Assembly: GCF_030658505.1 (NCBI RefSeq)
Contig: NZ_JAUTXR010000095.1
Coordinates: forward strand, 1-46,850
Source of the DNA: Stenotrophomonas raiganjensis (SeqCode)
GTDB taxonomy: Bacteria > Pseudomonadota > Gammaproteobacteria > Xanthomonadales > Xanthomonadaceae
Direction of reading: 5' to 3'
Length of the DNA: 46,850 nucleotides
Within the stretch, counting starts at the first letter, position 1; every line of letters starts with the position of its first letter. The notes beneath the pieces were generated by a model, which saw only the letters and a list, made by a program, of their open reading frames with translations, had not been told where the DNA came from and did no database searches. Position numbers and translations under genes: made by a program. Below, one piece after another: positions 32,478-41,609 of the stretch.

Positions 32478-34903
32478 CGGCTTGGAGGAGGAGTGGCGGC
32501 AGCAGGTTCCGCAGGCGCTTCCGCTTTGCGGTCCAGGCCGAACCAGCTGCGCCAGCCACCACTCTCGCCTTCGGCACCCTCCTGGGCCTCTGGCGAAATG
32601 GCCGGCGCACACGGCGCATACGGGGGCGCGTAGCCCACCACGAACGGGAAGCGGCGTGCGCCCGGGCAGCCTTCATCGGTCGTGTTGAGACCGGTGGGCG
32701 CCACGGACTGCCAGTCCAGGCCCTTGTTGCTGACCCGCAGCGGCGCACTCGGCAGGCGCTGGAAGATGCCCGACCAGACCCGCATCGCGCCGGTGGCGCC
32801 GTACAGGCCTGCCTGCTGGTTCTGGTCGTTGCCGATCCAGATCACCGCCAGATGATCGCCGGTGTAACCGGCATACCAGCTGTCACGACCATCGTTGGTT
32901 GTACCGGTCTTGCCCGCAGGCTGCAGGCGGCCCAGGCCATCGGCGTTCAAGCGCTGCGCGGTGCCGCTGGCAACCACCTGCTGCAGGCCGACGCTGATCA
33001 GGTTGGCGGCGATCGAGTCGCCCTCCTGCGCCGGTGCCGGAGTCTTGTCATAGCGCTTGAGTAGTCTGCCCTGCGGATCGAGCACGCCACGCACCGCGTG
33101 CAACGGCTGGATCTCACCGCCGGATGCCAGGAACTGGTACAGCTGCGCCATCGCGTACGGGCTCTGGTCGGTCGAGCCGAGGATGACTGCCGGATTTGCG
33201 TCGGCCTTGATGCCCGCCAGCACGTGGATCAGCTGGGTCACGCGCTCCGGACCGACCTGCATGCCTACGCGCACGGTGGCCTGGTTGTAGGAATGCGCGA
33301 GCGCGTCGATCAGGCGAACGGTGCCGTGGCTGCGGTTGTCCGCGTTGCCGGGGGTCCAGTTGCGGCCACGGCCGAGCTGCACCGTCACCGGTGAATCATC
33401 GACCCAGCTGGCCAGCGAGTAGCGATCCGGCTGTGCCAGCGCCAGCAGGTACACGAATGGCTTCAGCAGCGAACCGACCGGGCGCTGTGCCTCGATCGCG
33501 CGGTTGAAGCCCACCTCGGACACCTCGCGGCTGCCGATCACCGCCAGTACATCGCCGTTGTGCACGTCGGTCAGCACCATGCCGGCCTGCAGTTCGGGGC
33601 GACGCTTGCTTTCCAGCGACTTGATGGTGCGGGTCACCGCGCCTTCGGCATAGGCCTGCGCGGAGGGCGACATGCCGGTCATCACGCTCAGGCCTGCGCC
33701 CTGCAGCGCCGATTCCGGATAGTCGTGGCCAAGCTGGCGGCGGACCAGGTCTACATAGGCCGGGAAGCGGTTGGCCGCCACCAGGCCGGGGGTCTTCGGT
33801 ACGCCCAGCGGTGCCTTCAGCGCACGCTGGTACTCGGCATCGTCGATCAGCGTCGCCTCGTGCAGCTTGCCCAGCACGAAGTTGCGGCGATCCAGCGCGC
33901 GTTCCGGGTTGCGCCGCGGGTCGTAGAAGGACGGGCCCTTGACCAGGCCGATCAACAGCGCGATCTGCTCGGTCTCCAGCGACTGCAGGTCGCGGCCGAA
34001 CCAGAATTCGGCACCGGAGGACATGCCGTGGATGGCCTGGCTGCCACGCTGGCCCAGATAGACCTGGTTGAGGTAGGCCTCGAAGATGGTGCGCTTGTCG
34101 TAGCGCGCCTCCATGATCAGTGCGTACAGCACTTCATTGAACTTGCGGGTGACGGTCTGTTCCTTGCCGATCCCGAGCAGGCCGCTGCGGGCCAGCTGCT
34201 GGGTCAGCGTGGAAGCGCCCTGGCGGCTCTGGCCACCGGAGCGGATCGTCACCCACACCGCGCGCGCGATGCCGGACAGGTCGATGCCGTGATGGCGGTT
34301 GAAGTCCTTGTCCTCAACGGCCTGCAGGCCGGTCACCAGCAGGTCCGGCGCCTCGTCCATGCGGATCAGGCGCCGCTCTTCCTGTTTCTGCCCGTACAGG
34401 GTGGCAATACGTGCAGGGTCCAACCGCGCCGCCTTCAGCGCCTTGCGGTTGTCGGCGTCGCGCAACGAAGCCACCGCACCGTCGGACAACGACAGTTCCA
34501 GCCGGCGCGGAGCGACCCGGCCATCGACATCGTTGTAGCCACGGCTGGAAATGACGAAGCGGCCACCGTTCACGGCGTAGGTCGCCGGCTCCTTGCCCTG
34601 CCCGTCGTCGCGGTAGGCCGAAGCAGCCAGTTCGGTCTTCAGGGTCGCCGCGTCCATCGCCTTGCCCGGCGTGAGCACCAGCGGGCGCGCATACACCCGC
34701 GTCGGGATCTGCCAGCGCAGTTCACCGAAGCGCTGGGTCACCTGTTGGTTCAGGTACAACGTATAGGGAATCAGGAAACCCAATCCCAACGCGACTGCAG
34801 CCATGCTCCAGGTGATCAGCCGGCGCCGCCACAGCGGGCCATTGTCCTGCTGGTCGTCGTCGTCGAAATCGTCGATGTCGTCGGAATCGTAGCGTCGGGG
34901 CAC
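32474..34903 (-). CDS. mrcB: Bifunctional penicillin-binding protein 1b
   Basis: An 809-residue class A PBP that polymerises and cross-links peptidoglycan. An acidic cytoplasmic tail (DSDDIDDFDDDDQQD) precedes one membrane helix (about 31-50). A UB2H-like segment is followed by the GT51 glycosyltransferase with AVEDKDFNRHHGID, RQGASTLTQQLARS and RKFNEVLYALIME. The transpeptidase has SxxK in GSLLKP (about 475), SYN and KTGTT (about 664). The C-terminus is Ala/Pro-rich. The start is taken as GTG at 34903, since no ATG fits and the N-terminus looks like other PBP1b tails. It is translationally coupled to the lipoprotein gene downstream. Confidence 0.95.
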   Translation of the reverse strand: MPRRYDSDDIDDFDDDDQQDNGPLWRRRLITWSMAAVALGLGFLIPYTLYLNQQVTQRFGELRWQIPTRVYARPLVLTPGKAMDAATLKTELAASAYRDDGQGKEPATYAVNGGRFVISSRGYNDVDGRVAPRRLELSLSDGAVASLRDADNRKALKAARLDPARIATLYGQKQEERRLIRMDEAPDLLVTGLQAVEDKDFNRHHGIDLSGIARAVWVTIRSGGQSRQGASTLTQQLARSGLLGIGKEQTVTRKFNEVLYALIMEARYDKRTIFEAYLNQVYLGQRGSQAIHGMSSGAEFWFGRDLQSLETEQIALLIGLVKGPSFYDPRRNPERALDRRNFVLGKLHEATLIDDAEYQRALKAPLGVPKTPGLVAANRFPAYVDLVRRQLGHDYPESALQGAGLSVMTGMSPSAQAYAEGAVTRTIKSLESKRRPELQAGMVLTDVHNGDVLAVIGSREVSEVGFNRAIEAQRPVGSLLKPFVYLLALAQPDRYSLASWVDDSPVTVQLGRGRNWTPGNADNRSHGTVRLIDALAHSYNQATVRVGMQVGPERVTQLIHVLAGIKADANPAVILGSTDQSPYAMAQLYQFLASGGEIQPLHAVRGVLDPQGRLLKRYDKTPAPAQEGDSIAANLISVGLQQVVASGTAQRLNADGLGRLQPAGKTGTTNDGRDSWYAGYTGDHLAVIWIGNDQNQQAGLYGATGAMRVWSGIFQRLPSAPLRVSNKGLDWQSVAPTGLNTTDEGCPGARRFPFVVGYAPPYAPCAPAISPEAQEGAEGESGGWRSWFGLDRKAEAPAEPAAATPPPSR

Positions 34904-34999
34904 GGGAATGCGAGAATGTAAGGTCTGGCGAGTCTACCCCAGCCGCTGCGGCTGGCGGATTCTCCCGGGTTCCCCTGCTTAAGCTGGAGTTGCAACCGG

Positions 35000-37099
35000 A
35001 TGGCGATGTCCCTGGCCGAGATCCGATACCTGATCAACCGCCTGTCGGGCCTGGCCCGCCGGAGCCTGGCGAGCCTGCGCACGCGCGGTTGGCGGGCCAC
35101 CTGGCAGCGTATCCGTGTCCATGCCCAGCGCGCCGTCCCTGCCCCGCGCACGCCCGTGTTCCTGCCCCCGGCACAGGCGTTCGGCCCCTTCACGGTGCCG
35201 TTCAGCGAAACCCCGGAGGTGAGCATCGTCATCCCGGTCTACAACCACGTCGACCACACCCTGGCCTGCCTGCGCGCCCTGGCGGCACACCCGCCATCGG
35301 CCGCGTGCGAGATCCTGGTAGTGGATGACGGCAGCAGCGACGCCACCGCGCAGTGGATGCCACAGGTGGCCGGGTTGCGCTACGAGGTGCGTGAGCGCAA
35401 CGGCGGTTTCATCGAGGCCTGCAATGACGGCGTGTCGCGCGCGCGCGGCCGCTTCGTGGTGCTGCTCAACAACGATACGGTGCCGCAGCCGGGCTGGCTG
35501 GATGCGCTGTTGGACACCTTCACCAGCACGCCCAAGGCCGGACTGGTCGGCAGCCAACTGCTGTACCCGGATGGTCGCCTGCAGGAATCGGGTGGCGTGA
35601 TCTTCGCCGACGGCAGCGGCTGGAGCTACGGCCGCTTCGAGGCCGCCGACGACCCGCGTTTTGCCAGCCTGCGCGACGTCGACTACTGCTCCGGTGCGGC
35701 AGTGATGCTGACGCGTGACCTTTGGCAACAGCTGGGCGGCTTCGATACCCGCTACAAGCCGGCCTACTACGAAGACACCGACCTGGCTTTCCGCGTCCGC
35801 GCGCGGGGCCTGCGCGTGCTGGTGCAACCAGCCAGCCGCGTGGTCCACGATGAAGGCACCAGCAACGGCACCGATACCGGCAGCGGTGTGAAGGCGTACC
35901 AGGTGCGCAACCAGGCCGTCTTTGCGGCCAAGTGGGCGACCGAGCTGGCACGTCATCCAGCGGTGGGTGCGGTGCCGTCGCCGGCGCTGCTGCTGCGTGG
36001 CCGGCGCCAGGTGCTGATCCTCGACGAGGAAGTACCGAAACCTGATCGCGACTCTGCCTCACTGCGCCAGGTCAACCTGATCCGCCTGCTGCTGCAGGGT
36101 GGCGCCCACGTAGTGTTCGTCCCCACCCGTCGCGAACACGGCGGCGCCGCCACCGAGATGCTGCAGCGGATGGGCGTGGAGGTCTGGTACGCACCGTTCC
36201 TCGATGGCATGGCCGGATGGCTGCGCACGCACGGCGCGCGTTTCGATGTGGCAATGCTGGTCCGCCATCATGTCGCCCACGAATGCCTGCCGCTGCTGAA
36301 GCGCTATGCCCCGCAGGCACGCACGGTGTTCGACACCGTCGACCTGCACTACCTGCGCGAGCGCCGGGGTGCCGAAGTCGCAGGTGATGCCGGCCTGCTG
36401 CGCGCCGCCGAGCGCACCCGTGCAAGCGAACTGGCGGTGATGGAGCAGTGCGACGTCACCGTGCTGGTCAGTGCCGCCGAGCGTGAGCAGCTGCTGGCCG
36501 ACGCCCCCTCCGTACGGGTGGAGCTGATCTCCAACCTTCATGAAGTTGCCGGTGCCGGCAAGCCGTTCGAACAGCGCCACGACCTGGTGTTCGTCGGTGG
36601 CTTCCGCCATCCGCCAAACCTGGATGCGATGGAGTGGTTCATCGGCGAAGTCTTCGCCGGCATCCGCGCCCGGCTGCCCGATGTAAATCTGCACTGCATC
36701 GGCGCCGCCATGCCGGAATCGCTGCTGGCACTGGCTTCGCGCCAGCCGGGCGTGCAGATGCATGGCTTCGTCGAGGACATCACGCCCTACATGGACGGTG
36801 CCCGCATTTCCATCGCGCCCCTGCGCTTCGGCGCCGGCGTGAAGGGCAAGATCAACCTGAGCATGGCTCACGGGCAACCGGTGGTCGGCACCACCTGCGC
36901 CGTGGAGGGCATGCATCTGCGCGCAGGCCGGGACGTACTGGTGGCCGACGATGCGGCGGGCTTCGCCGATGCGGTGGTCCGCCTGTACCAGGATCCGCAA
37001 CTGTGGCAGCAGTTGTCCGACGCCGGCCTGGCCAACATCGCAGAGCACTTCTCCCTGGACGCGGCCCGCGCGACCGTGCAGCGGGTGTTCTTCAACTAA
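35000..37099 (+). CDS. Two-domain glycosyltransferase (GT2 + GT4-like)
   Basis: A 699-residue cytoplasmic protein with two glycosyltransferase modules. The first (about 75-290) is GT2/GT-A: VSIVIPVYNHVDHTLACLRAL, ILVVDDGSSD, RNGGFIEACN, LLNNDTVPQPGWLDAL and the acidic YYEDTDLAFRVR. The second (about 340-695) is GT4/GT-B-like, with DLVFVGGFRHPPNLDAMEWF, MHGFVEDITPYMDGARISIAPL and GAGVKGKINLSMA. Such proteins build surface polysaccharides or rhamnan/LPS side chains. No other polysaccharide genes adjoin it. ATG at 35000 has GGAG upstream; an ATG two codons later is possible. The stop overlaps the convergent TPR gene by 4 bp. Confidence 0.85.
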   Translation: MAMSLAEIRYLINRLSGLARRSLASLRTRGWRATWQRIRVHAQRAVPAPRTPVFLPPAQAFGPFTVPFSETPEVSIVIPVYNHVDHTLACLRALAAHPPSAACEILVVDDGSSDATAQWMPQVAGLRYEVRERNGGFIEACNDGVSRARGRFVVLLNNDTVPQPGWLDALLDTFTSTPKAGLVGSQLLYPDGRLQESGGVIFADGSGWSYGRFEAADDPRFASLRDVDYCSGAAVMLTRDLWQQLGGFDTRYKPAYYEDTDLAFRVRARGLRVLVQPASRVVHDEGTSNGTDTGSGVKAYQVRNQAVFAAKWATELARHPAVGAVPSPALLLRGRRQVLILDEEVPKPDRDSASLRQVNLIRLLLQGGAHVVFVPTRREHGGAATEMLQRMGVEVWYAPFLDGMAGWLRTHGARFDVAMLVRHHVAHECLPLLKRYAPQARTVFDTVDLHYLRERRGAEVAGDAGLLRAAERTRASELAVMEQCDVTVLVSAAEREQLLADAPSVRVELISNLHEVAGAGKPFEQRHDLVFVGGFRHPPNLDAMEWFIGEVFAGIRARLPDVNLHCIGAAMPESLLALASRQPGVQMHGFVEDITPYMDGARISIAPLRFGAGVKGKINLSMAHGQPVVGTTCAVEGMHLRAGRDVLVADDAAGFADAVVRLYQDPQLWQQLSDAGLANIAEHFSLDAARATVQRVFFN

Positions 37100-38661
37100 T
37101 CCGGGCGACCACCGGCGCGGCGCAGGCGGTCTTCGAACGCCGGCAGCTCGGCCAGGTCCGGTTGCAGCAACCGGGCCTGTTCGGCGGCGTGTGCGGCAAA
37201 CGCCAGGTCTCCATTACCGAGCCGTTCGCTGCCGATCGCCAGCCAGCGCTGGGCCAGGCGCAGGCGTGCCGCGGGAAGTCCAGCCGCGGTCGGCGACAGG
37301 GTCTGCCACGCCTGCAGGCAGGCACCGGCCGCCTGCACGCGATTCTGTCGCAGGTTGTCGTCGAAACAACTCCGGCTGGCCGGCAACAGGCGGGCCGCAG
37401 CGGCCTTCACCCGTGCATCGCGTGGCGCCAGTGACTGCGCTTCGCGCAACGCGTCGAACGCACTGTGGCCGGGCGGACTGATCCACTGCCCAGCGCGTTC
37501 GGCGCGCTCGATCCTGCGCAAGTGGTCGCGCAGCTGGCGCTCGCGCTGCGTGTTGCTGACCGACGGCTGCTGCAGCGCCTTCTGTGCCTGGTGTGCGCGC
37601 TGCAGACGCTGTGCGAGCTGCTGTCGTGCGGCCGGCGAGGCGCCCAGTTCTTCCGCCAGTGCAGCATCCGCCTGCGCCGCCTCGAACTGGAAATCATCGG
37701 CCTGCTTCTGGCTGCGTGCCAGTACGGCCTGCAACGCCTGTTCGCGGCCGCGCTGGGCATTGGGATCATCGGCCGCCACCGCAAGAACCGCCAGGAATCC
37801 CTTGGCCGCCACGTCCAGCTGCCGCCGCTGCAATGCACGCTGCGCCTGCCTCAGGCGCTGATCGACCGCCCGCGCCAACGCTTCCTGGCTGGCGGGCAGA
37901 TCGGCGTGGCCGGCATCGAACTGGCGCGCGCGCTGCACGATCGCAGCGGCTTCGGCCAAGTCCCCGCGCCCGGCCAGCGTACGCGCATGCTGCAGCAGAT
38001 CGCTCAGTGCATCTTCGCGCCCTTCCAGCGCCGGCAGGTTGTCCGGCTGCAGTACCAGGATGCGCTGGAACAGTGGCAGTGCACTGCTGTCGCCATCGTC
38101 GAGCCGCCCGACAGCGAGGGCATTGCGGGCCTGCGCCAGCAGCGCACCGATGCCCGCCCCGGCCCTGCGCCGTGCCTGCAACTGGCGGGCGACGGCATCT
38201 GCATCGCCCTGCGGCACCTGCAGTTCGCGGGCCAGTGCCAGCGCCTGCGCACTGCCGTCGAGGTCATTGTTCTCAAGTCTGTCGCGGGCCTGCTGCAGGG
38301 CGGCGGCGGCCGTTCGTGCCAGGCCTTCACGGGCCTGCGGACGGTCGCCATCCAATGCCAGCACGGCCTGGTAACGTTCGCGTGCGCCACTGCCGTCGGC
38401 CGCGCTCAGTCGGCCGCTGGCAAGCGCACGATCGCCCTCGACCAGCAGCTGTTCGATCTGCGGCTCATCCCAGAACCAGTCGGCCAGCGGCTTGCGCAGC
38501 AGCACCAGCAGCACGAACACCGCCAGCGCCGCGACCAGCGCCCAGCGCCACACCCGGCGCGCGTGCCGTGCCTGCAGCCACCACCAACGGCCTTCGCGGC
38601 GGACGCGGTCCAGCGCAGGATGTTCAGCGCCATGCGGGCGATGCGGAGGCTCGCGTTCCAT
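37096..38661 (-). CDS. Membrane-anchored helical repeat (TPR-like) protein
   Basis: A 521-residue protein I cannot name. It has a basic N-terminal segment (about 1-38), one transmembrane helix (WALVAALAVFVLLVLL, about 40-57), and then an all-helical, Ala/Gln/Arg-rich extracytoplasmic region of repeated 30-40-residue units with TPR-like spacing (for example RERYQAVLALDGDRPQAREGLAR in two parts and LFQRILVLQPDNLPALEGRE). This topology suggests a periplasmic scaffold. The ATG is at 38661. It starts 30 bp after the relA stop on the same strand and is probably cotranscribed with it. The end overlaps the convergent glycosyltransferase gene. Confidence 0.75.
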   Translation of the reverse strand: MEREPPHRPHGAEHPALDRVRREGRWWWLQARHARRVWRWALVAALAVFVLLVLLRKPLADWFWDEPQIEQLLVEGDRALASGRLSAADGSGARERYQAVLALDGDRPQAREGLARTAAAALQQARDRLENNDLDGSAQALALARELQVPQGDADAVARQLQARRRAGAGIGALLAQARNALAVGRLDDGDSSALPLFQRILVLQPDNLPALEGREDALSDLLQHARTLAGRGDLAEAAAIVQRARQFDAGHADLPASQEALARAVDQRLRQAQRALQRRQLDVAAKGFLAVLAVAADDPNAQRGREQALQAVLARSQKQADDFQFEAAQADAALAEELGASPAARQQLAQRLQRAHQAQKALQQPSVSNTQRERQLRDHLRRIERAERAGQWISPPGHSAFDALREAQSLAPRDARVKAAAARLLPASRSCFDDNLRQNRVQAAGACLQAWQTLSPTAAGLPAARLRLAQRWLAIGSERLGNGDLAFAAHAAEQARLLQPDLAELPAFEDRLRRAGGRPD

Positions 38662-38691
38662 GCGTGCAGGGTAGCCGGGGCAGCGTGAAGC

Positions 38692-40848
38692 TCAGCCGAG
38701 GCGACGCGCCTCGCTCACGCCGGGCAGCGCATCCAGCTTGCCCAGCAAGGTCGACAGCTGGCCGTAGTCGCTCACCTTCAGGCGCAGGCGCAGGTGGGCA
38801 CGGCCACTGTTGCGCACGTTGTCACTGTGGATGTCGAGCACGTAGGCGTCTTCCTGGGCGATCAGGTTGGTGATGTCCTTCAGCAGCCAGCGGCGGTCGA
38901 CTGCAGTGACCACCACGTCCACCTCGTAGCCACCGCCGGCCTGGCCCCACTCCACCGGCAGGATGCGCTGCGGGCTGGTGGCTGCCAGCCGGGCCAGCGC
39001 AGCACAGTCTGCACGATGTACGGTGACACCGCGGCTACGGGTCAGGTAACCGACGATCGGTTCACCGGCCACTGGCTGGCAGCACCGCGCCAGCTGTACC
39101 AGCAGGTTGCCCACGCCCTGCACGGTGAACTTGGACTTGCCCAGGTTCTCGCGACGCGCGGTCGGGCGTGGCAGGCTCGGCGCAGGTGCCGGCTGGCTGG
39201 CCGCACGCTCCGCCTCCAGCAGGGTACGGCTGACCTGGTTCGGGCCGGTATCGCCCAGCGCCACCTGGATGTAGAGATCGTCGACGCTGTCGGCATGGAA
39301 CTTCTTCGCCGCCACCGACAGGTCCGAATGCTGCAGGCCCAGCCGCTTCAGTTCGCGCTCGAGCAGTTCGCGACCGGCCTGCACGTTGCGCGCACGATCC
39401 AGCTTGTGGAACCAGCTGCGCACCTTTTCGCGCGAGCGGTTGCTGGCCAGGAAGCCGTTGGCCGGCATCAGCCAGTCGCGGCGGGGATCGGCCTCCTTGC
39501 CGGTCAGGATCTCGACCCGGTCACCGCTGCGCAGGCGGTAGGTCAGCGGCACGATACGGCCATTGACCTTGGCGCCACGGCAGCGGTGGCCCACCATCGT
39601 GTGCACCTGGTAGGCGAAATCGAGCGGCGTGGCCCCCTGCGGCAGGTCCAGCACCTCGTCCTTCGGGCTCAGCGCATAGACCCGGTCCTCGGTCAGCTCG
39701 GCGTCGAGCGCCCCGGCCAGTTCATTGCCCTGCCCGTCCTGCGCCTGCTCCAGCAGCTGGCGCATCCAGGTGATCTTGCGGTCGAAGGACTTTTCCGCGC
39801 CCTTGCCGCCTTCCTTGTACTTCCAGTGCGCCGCCACGCCCAGCTCGGCCTGCGAATGCATCTCGTGGGTACGGATCTGTACTTCGATGGTTCGGCCTTC
39901 CGGACCGACCACGGCAGTGTGCAGCGAGCGGTAGTCGTTGGCCTTGGGGCGGGCGATGTAGTCATCGAATTCGCTGGGCACCGGCGCCCACAGCGCGTGC
40001 ACCACGCCCAACGCTGCGTAGCAGGCGGCGACATCATCGACCATCACCCGCACCGCGCGGATGTCGTACAGCTGGTCGAACGCCAGCCGCTTCTTCTGCA
40101 TCTTCCGCCAGATGCTGTAGATGTGCTTCGGGCGGCCACTGACCTCGGCCTTGATGCCCTGCGCGACCAGTTCGCGCGACAGCACCTTCTTGACGTTCTC
40201 GACGTAGCGCTCGCGCGCGATGCGGGTTTCGTCGACCTCGCGGGCGATGCGCCGATAGGTCTCCGGCTCCAGATGGCGGAACGCCAGGTCCTCCAGCTCC
40301 CATTTCAGCTGCCAGATGCCCAATCGATTGGCCAGTGGTGCATGGATGTCCCGGGTCAGCTGCGCCAGCGCGCGACGCTGCTCATCGTCCAGCTTGTCGG
40401 CCGCGCGCATCCGCGCCAGCTGCCGGGCCAGCAGGATCGGCACCACGCGCAGGTCGCGGATGATCGCCAGCAGCAGGCGGCGCAGGCCTTCGCTGTTGCG
40501 CCCGGCTTCGCGGCCGGCGTGCAGCGCCCACACCGGATCGGCCGCATCCTGGCCATCCAGCAGGCCGATAACGGCTGCCTTGTGGTTACCCAACGGCAGT
40601 TGCTCCAGGCTGGCGCGCAGGCCAGGCAGATCGAACAGCAGGGCCGCGACCACCGCGCCTTCGTCGGCCGAGAGCATCGCCAGTGCGTCGAGGGTATCGC
40701 CCAGCACCGACCAGCTGGCGCGCATCTGGTGGTCGCACTCCGGCGCTTCCCAATGCTCGCGCAGGGCCTGGCGCAGCGGAGCAGGCAGCACGGCTGCCGA
40801 GGGACGGTTCAACAAGGCATCCAGGCCGGGGACGGAAGCGCGGTTCAC
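38692..40848 (-). CDS. relA: (p)ppGpp synthetase RelA
   Basis: A 718-residue RelA/SpoT homologue of the RelA type, making (p)ppGpp on the ribosome during amino-acid starvation. The N-terminal hydrolase domain is degenerate: where SpoT has HDxxED the sequence is AALLFDLPGL, so it should be synthetase-only. The synthetase has GRPKHIYSIWRKM, YDIRAVRVMV and EFDDYIARPKANDYRSLHTA; the acidic ExDD form is typical of RelA. TGS (LDLPQGATPLDFAYQVHT), a zinc-finger-like region (QLARCCQPVAGE) and a C-terminal ACT domain follow. The start appears to be GTG at 40848, with a weak Shine-Dalgarno. Confidence 0.95.
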   Translation of the reverse strand: MNRASVPGLDALLNRPSAAVLPAPLRQALREHWEAPECDHQMRASWSVLGDTLDALAMLSADEGAVVAALLFDLPGLRASLEQLPLGNHKAAVIGLLDGQDAADPVWALHAGREAGRNSEGLRRLLLAIIRDLRVVPILLARQLARMRAADKLDDEQRRALAQLTRDIHAPLANRLGIWQLKWELEDLAFRHLEPETYRRIAREVDETRIARERYVENVKKVLSRELVAQGIKAEVSGRPKHIYSIWRKMQKKRLAFDQLYDIRAVRVMVDDVAACYAALGVVHALWAPVPSEFDDYIARPKANDYRSLHTAVVGPEGRTIEVQIRTHEMHSQAELGVAAHWKYKEGGKGAEKSFDRKITWMRQLLEQAQDGQGNELAGALDAELTEDRVYALSPKDEVLDLPQGATPLDFAYQVHTMVGHRCRGAKVNGRIVPLTYRLRSGDRVEILTGKEADPRRDWLMPANGFLASNRSREKVRSWFHKLDRARNVQAGRELLERELKRLGLQHSDLSVAAKKFHADSVDDLYIQVALGDTGPNQVSRTLLEAERAASQPAPAPSLPRPTARRENLGKSKFTVQGVGNLLVQLARCCQPVAGEPIVGYLTRSRGVTVHRADCAALARLAATSPQRILPVEWGQAGGGYEVDVVVTAVDRRWLLKDITNLIAQEDAYVLDIHSDNVRNSGRAHLRLRLKVSDYGQLSTLLGKLDALPGVSEARRLG

Positions 40849-40877
40849 AGCATCGAGCAGGCAAGACAGAGGCCTCT

Positions 40878-40906
40878 ACACTAGCGCCGGTGCCGTTCAG
40901 GGACAA
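40878..40906 (-). promoter_or_regulatory. Candidate promoter of relA
   Basis: On the minus strand TTGTCC (40901-40906), a 17-bp spacer and TAGTGT (40878-40883) stand 30 bp before the relA start, giving a leader of about 23 nt. The boxes are weak but the spacing is ideal. The plus-strand gene diverges from here. Confidence 0.35.
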
Positions 40907-40926
40907 TCACCGCGGCCCCCATCACC

Positions 40927-40944
40927 CGGCATGAAGACATGCCG
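40927..40944. promoter_or_regulatory. Palindrome upstream of the secreted-protein gene
   Basis: CGGCATG and CATGCCG form a perfect 7-bp inverted repeat around AAGA. On the plus strand it ends two bases before a TACACT box (40946-40951) that could be the -10 of the downstream gene, so it would lie in the promoter spacer, a typical repressor position. Confidence 0.35.
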
Positions 40945-40978
40945 CTACACTCGCGGGCAAACCCAGGAGAGTCCCGAC

Positions 40979-41515
40979 ATGCCTTCGATTGCCCTGCCTT
41001 CCCGCCCCCGGTTGCTGGCCTGCGCCGCGGTCCTGCTTGCCCTGTCGGCACCTGCGCTGGCCCAGCGCGTGGTGGAGGGAGACCTGCAGCAGCAGATGTC
41101 ACCGGCCGAGTTCAAGGCTGCCGGCCTGGAAAAGCTCAGCGCGCAGGAACTGGCCACCCTGAACCGCTGGCTGCAGGGCAAGGTCGAAGCGGCCACCACC
41201 CAGGCGGTTGCCGCCGTACGGGAATCGGCGCGCGAGGAAGGCCGTCAGGAAGTGATCGTGAAGAATCGCGGCTTCTTCGATTTCGGCAGCAGCGAGCCGA
41301 TCACCGGCGTGCTGCAAGGCGAGTTCCGCGGCTTCGGTAAAGGCCGCGTCTACGTGCTGGACAACGGCCAGGAATGGGAGCAGACCGACACATCCACGAC
41401 CCCAGGGGTGCGCAAGCAGTCACCAAACGTCAGTATCAAGCCCGGAATGCTCGGTGTCTGGTACATGAAGGTGGAAGGCGTGAACGTGCAGCCGAAGGTA
41501 CGCCGTACCAAGTAA
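40979..41515 (+). CDS. Secreted protein of unknown function
   Basis: A 178-residue protein with a clear signal peptide (LLACAAVLLALSAPALA, cleavage expected after Ala28). A mature part of about 150 residues follows: a helical segment rich in charged residues (LSAQELATLNRWLQGKVEAA) and then a beta-rich half (ITGVLQGEFRGFGKGRVYVL and MLGVWYMKVEGVNVQPKV). The TGVLQGEFRGF.GKGRVYVLDNGQEWEQ stretch recurs in many Xanthomonadaceae secreted proteins of unknown function. ATG at 40979 has AGGAGA 8 nt upstream. It is divergent from relA and convergent with hrpA. A periplasmic location is expected. Confidence 0.8.
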   Translation: MPSIALPSRPRLLACAAVLLALSAPALAQRVVEGDLQQQMSPAEFKAAGLEKLSAQELATLNRWLQGKVEAATTQAVAAVRESAREEGRQEVIVKNRGFFDFGSSEPITGVLQGEFRGFGKGRVYVLDNGQEWEQTDTSTTPGVRKQSPNVSIKPGMLGVWYMKVEGVNVQPKVRRTK

Positions 41516-41530
41516 CGGCGTGCCTGTCCT

Positions 41531-41599
41531 GTAGAGCCGAGCCCACGCTCGGCTGATTGCGATACACCGAAAAGCGGCCGAGCGTGGGCTCGGCTCTAC
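41531..41599. repeat. SMAG palindrome dimer
   Basis: GTAGAGCCGAGCCCACGCTC (from 41531) and its inverse ending GGCTCGGCTCTAC (to 41599) form two head-to-head hairpins with GAGCC..GGCTC arms, separated by about 25 bp. It fills the gap between the convergent stops of the secreted-protein gene and hrpA, the same situation as the dimer at 14162. Confidence 0.85.
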
Positions 41600-41609
41600 G
41601 GCTGCGATG

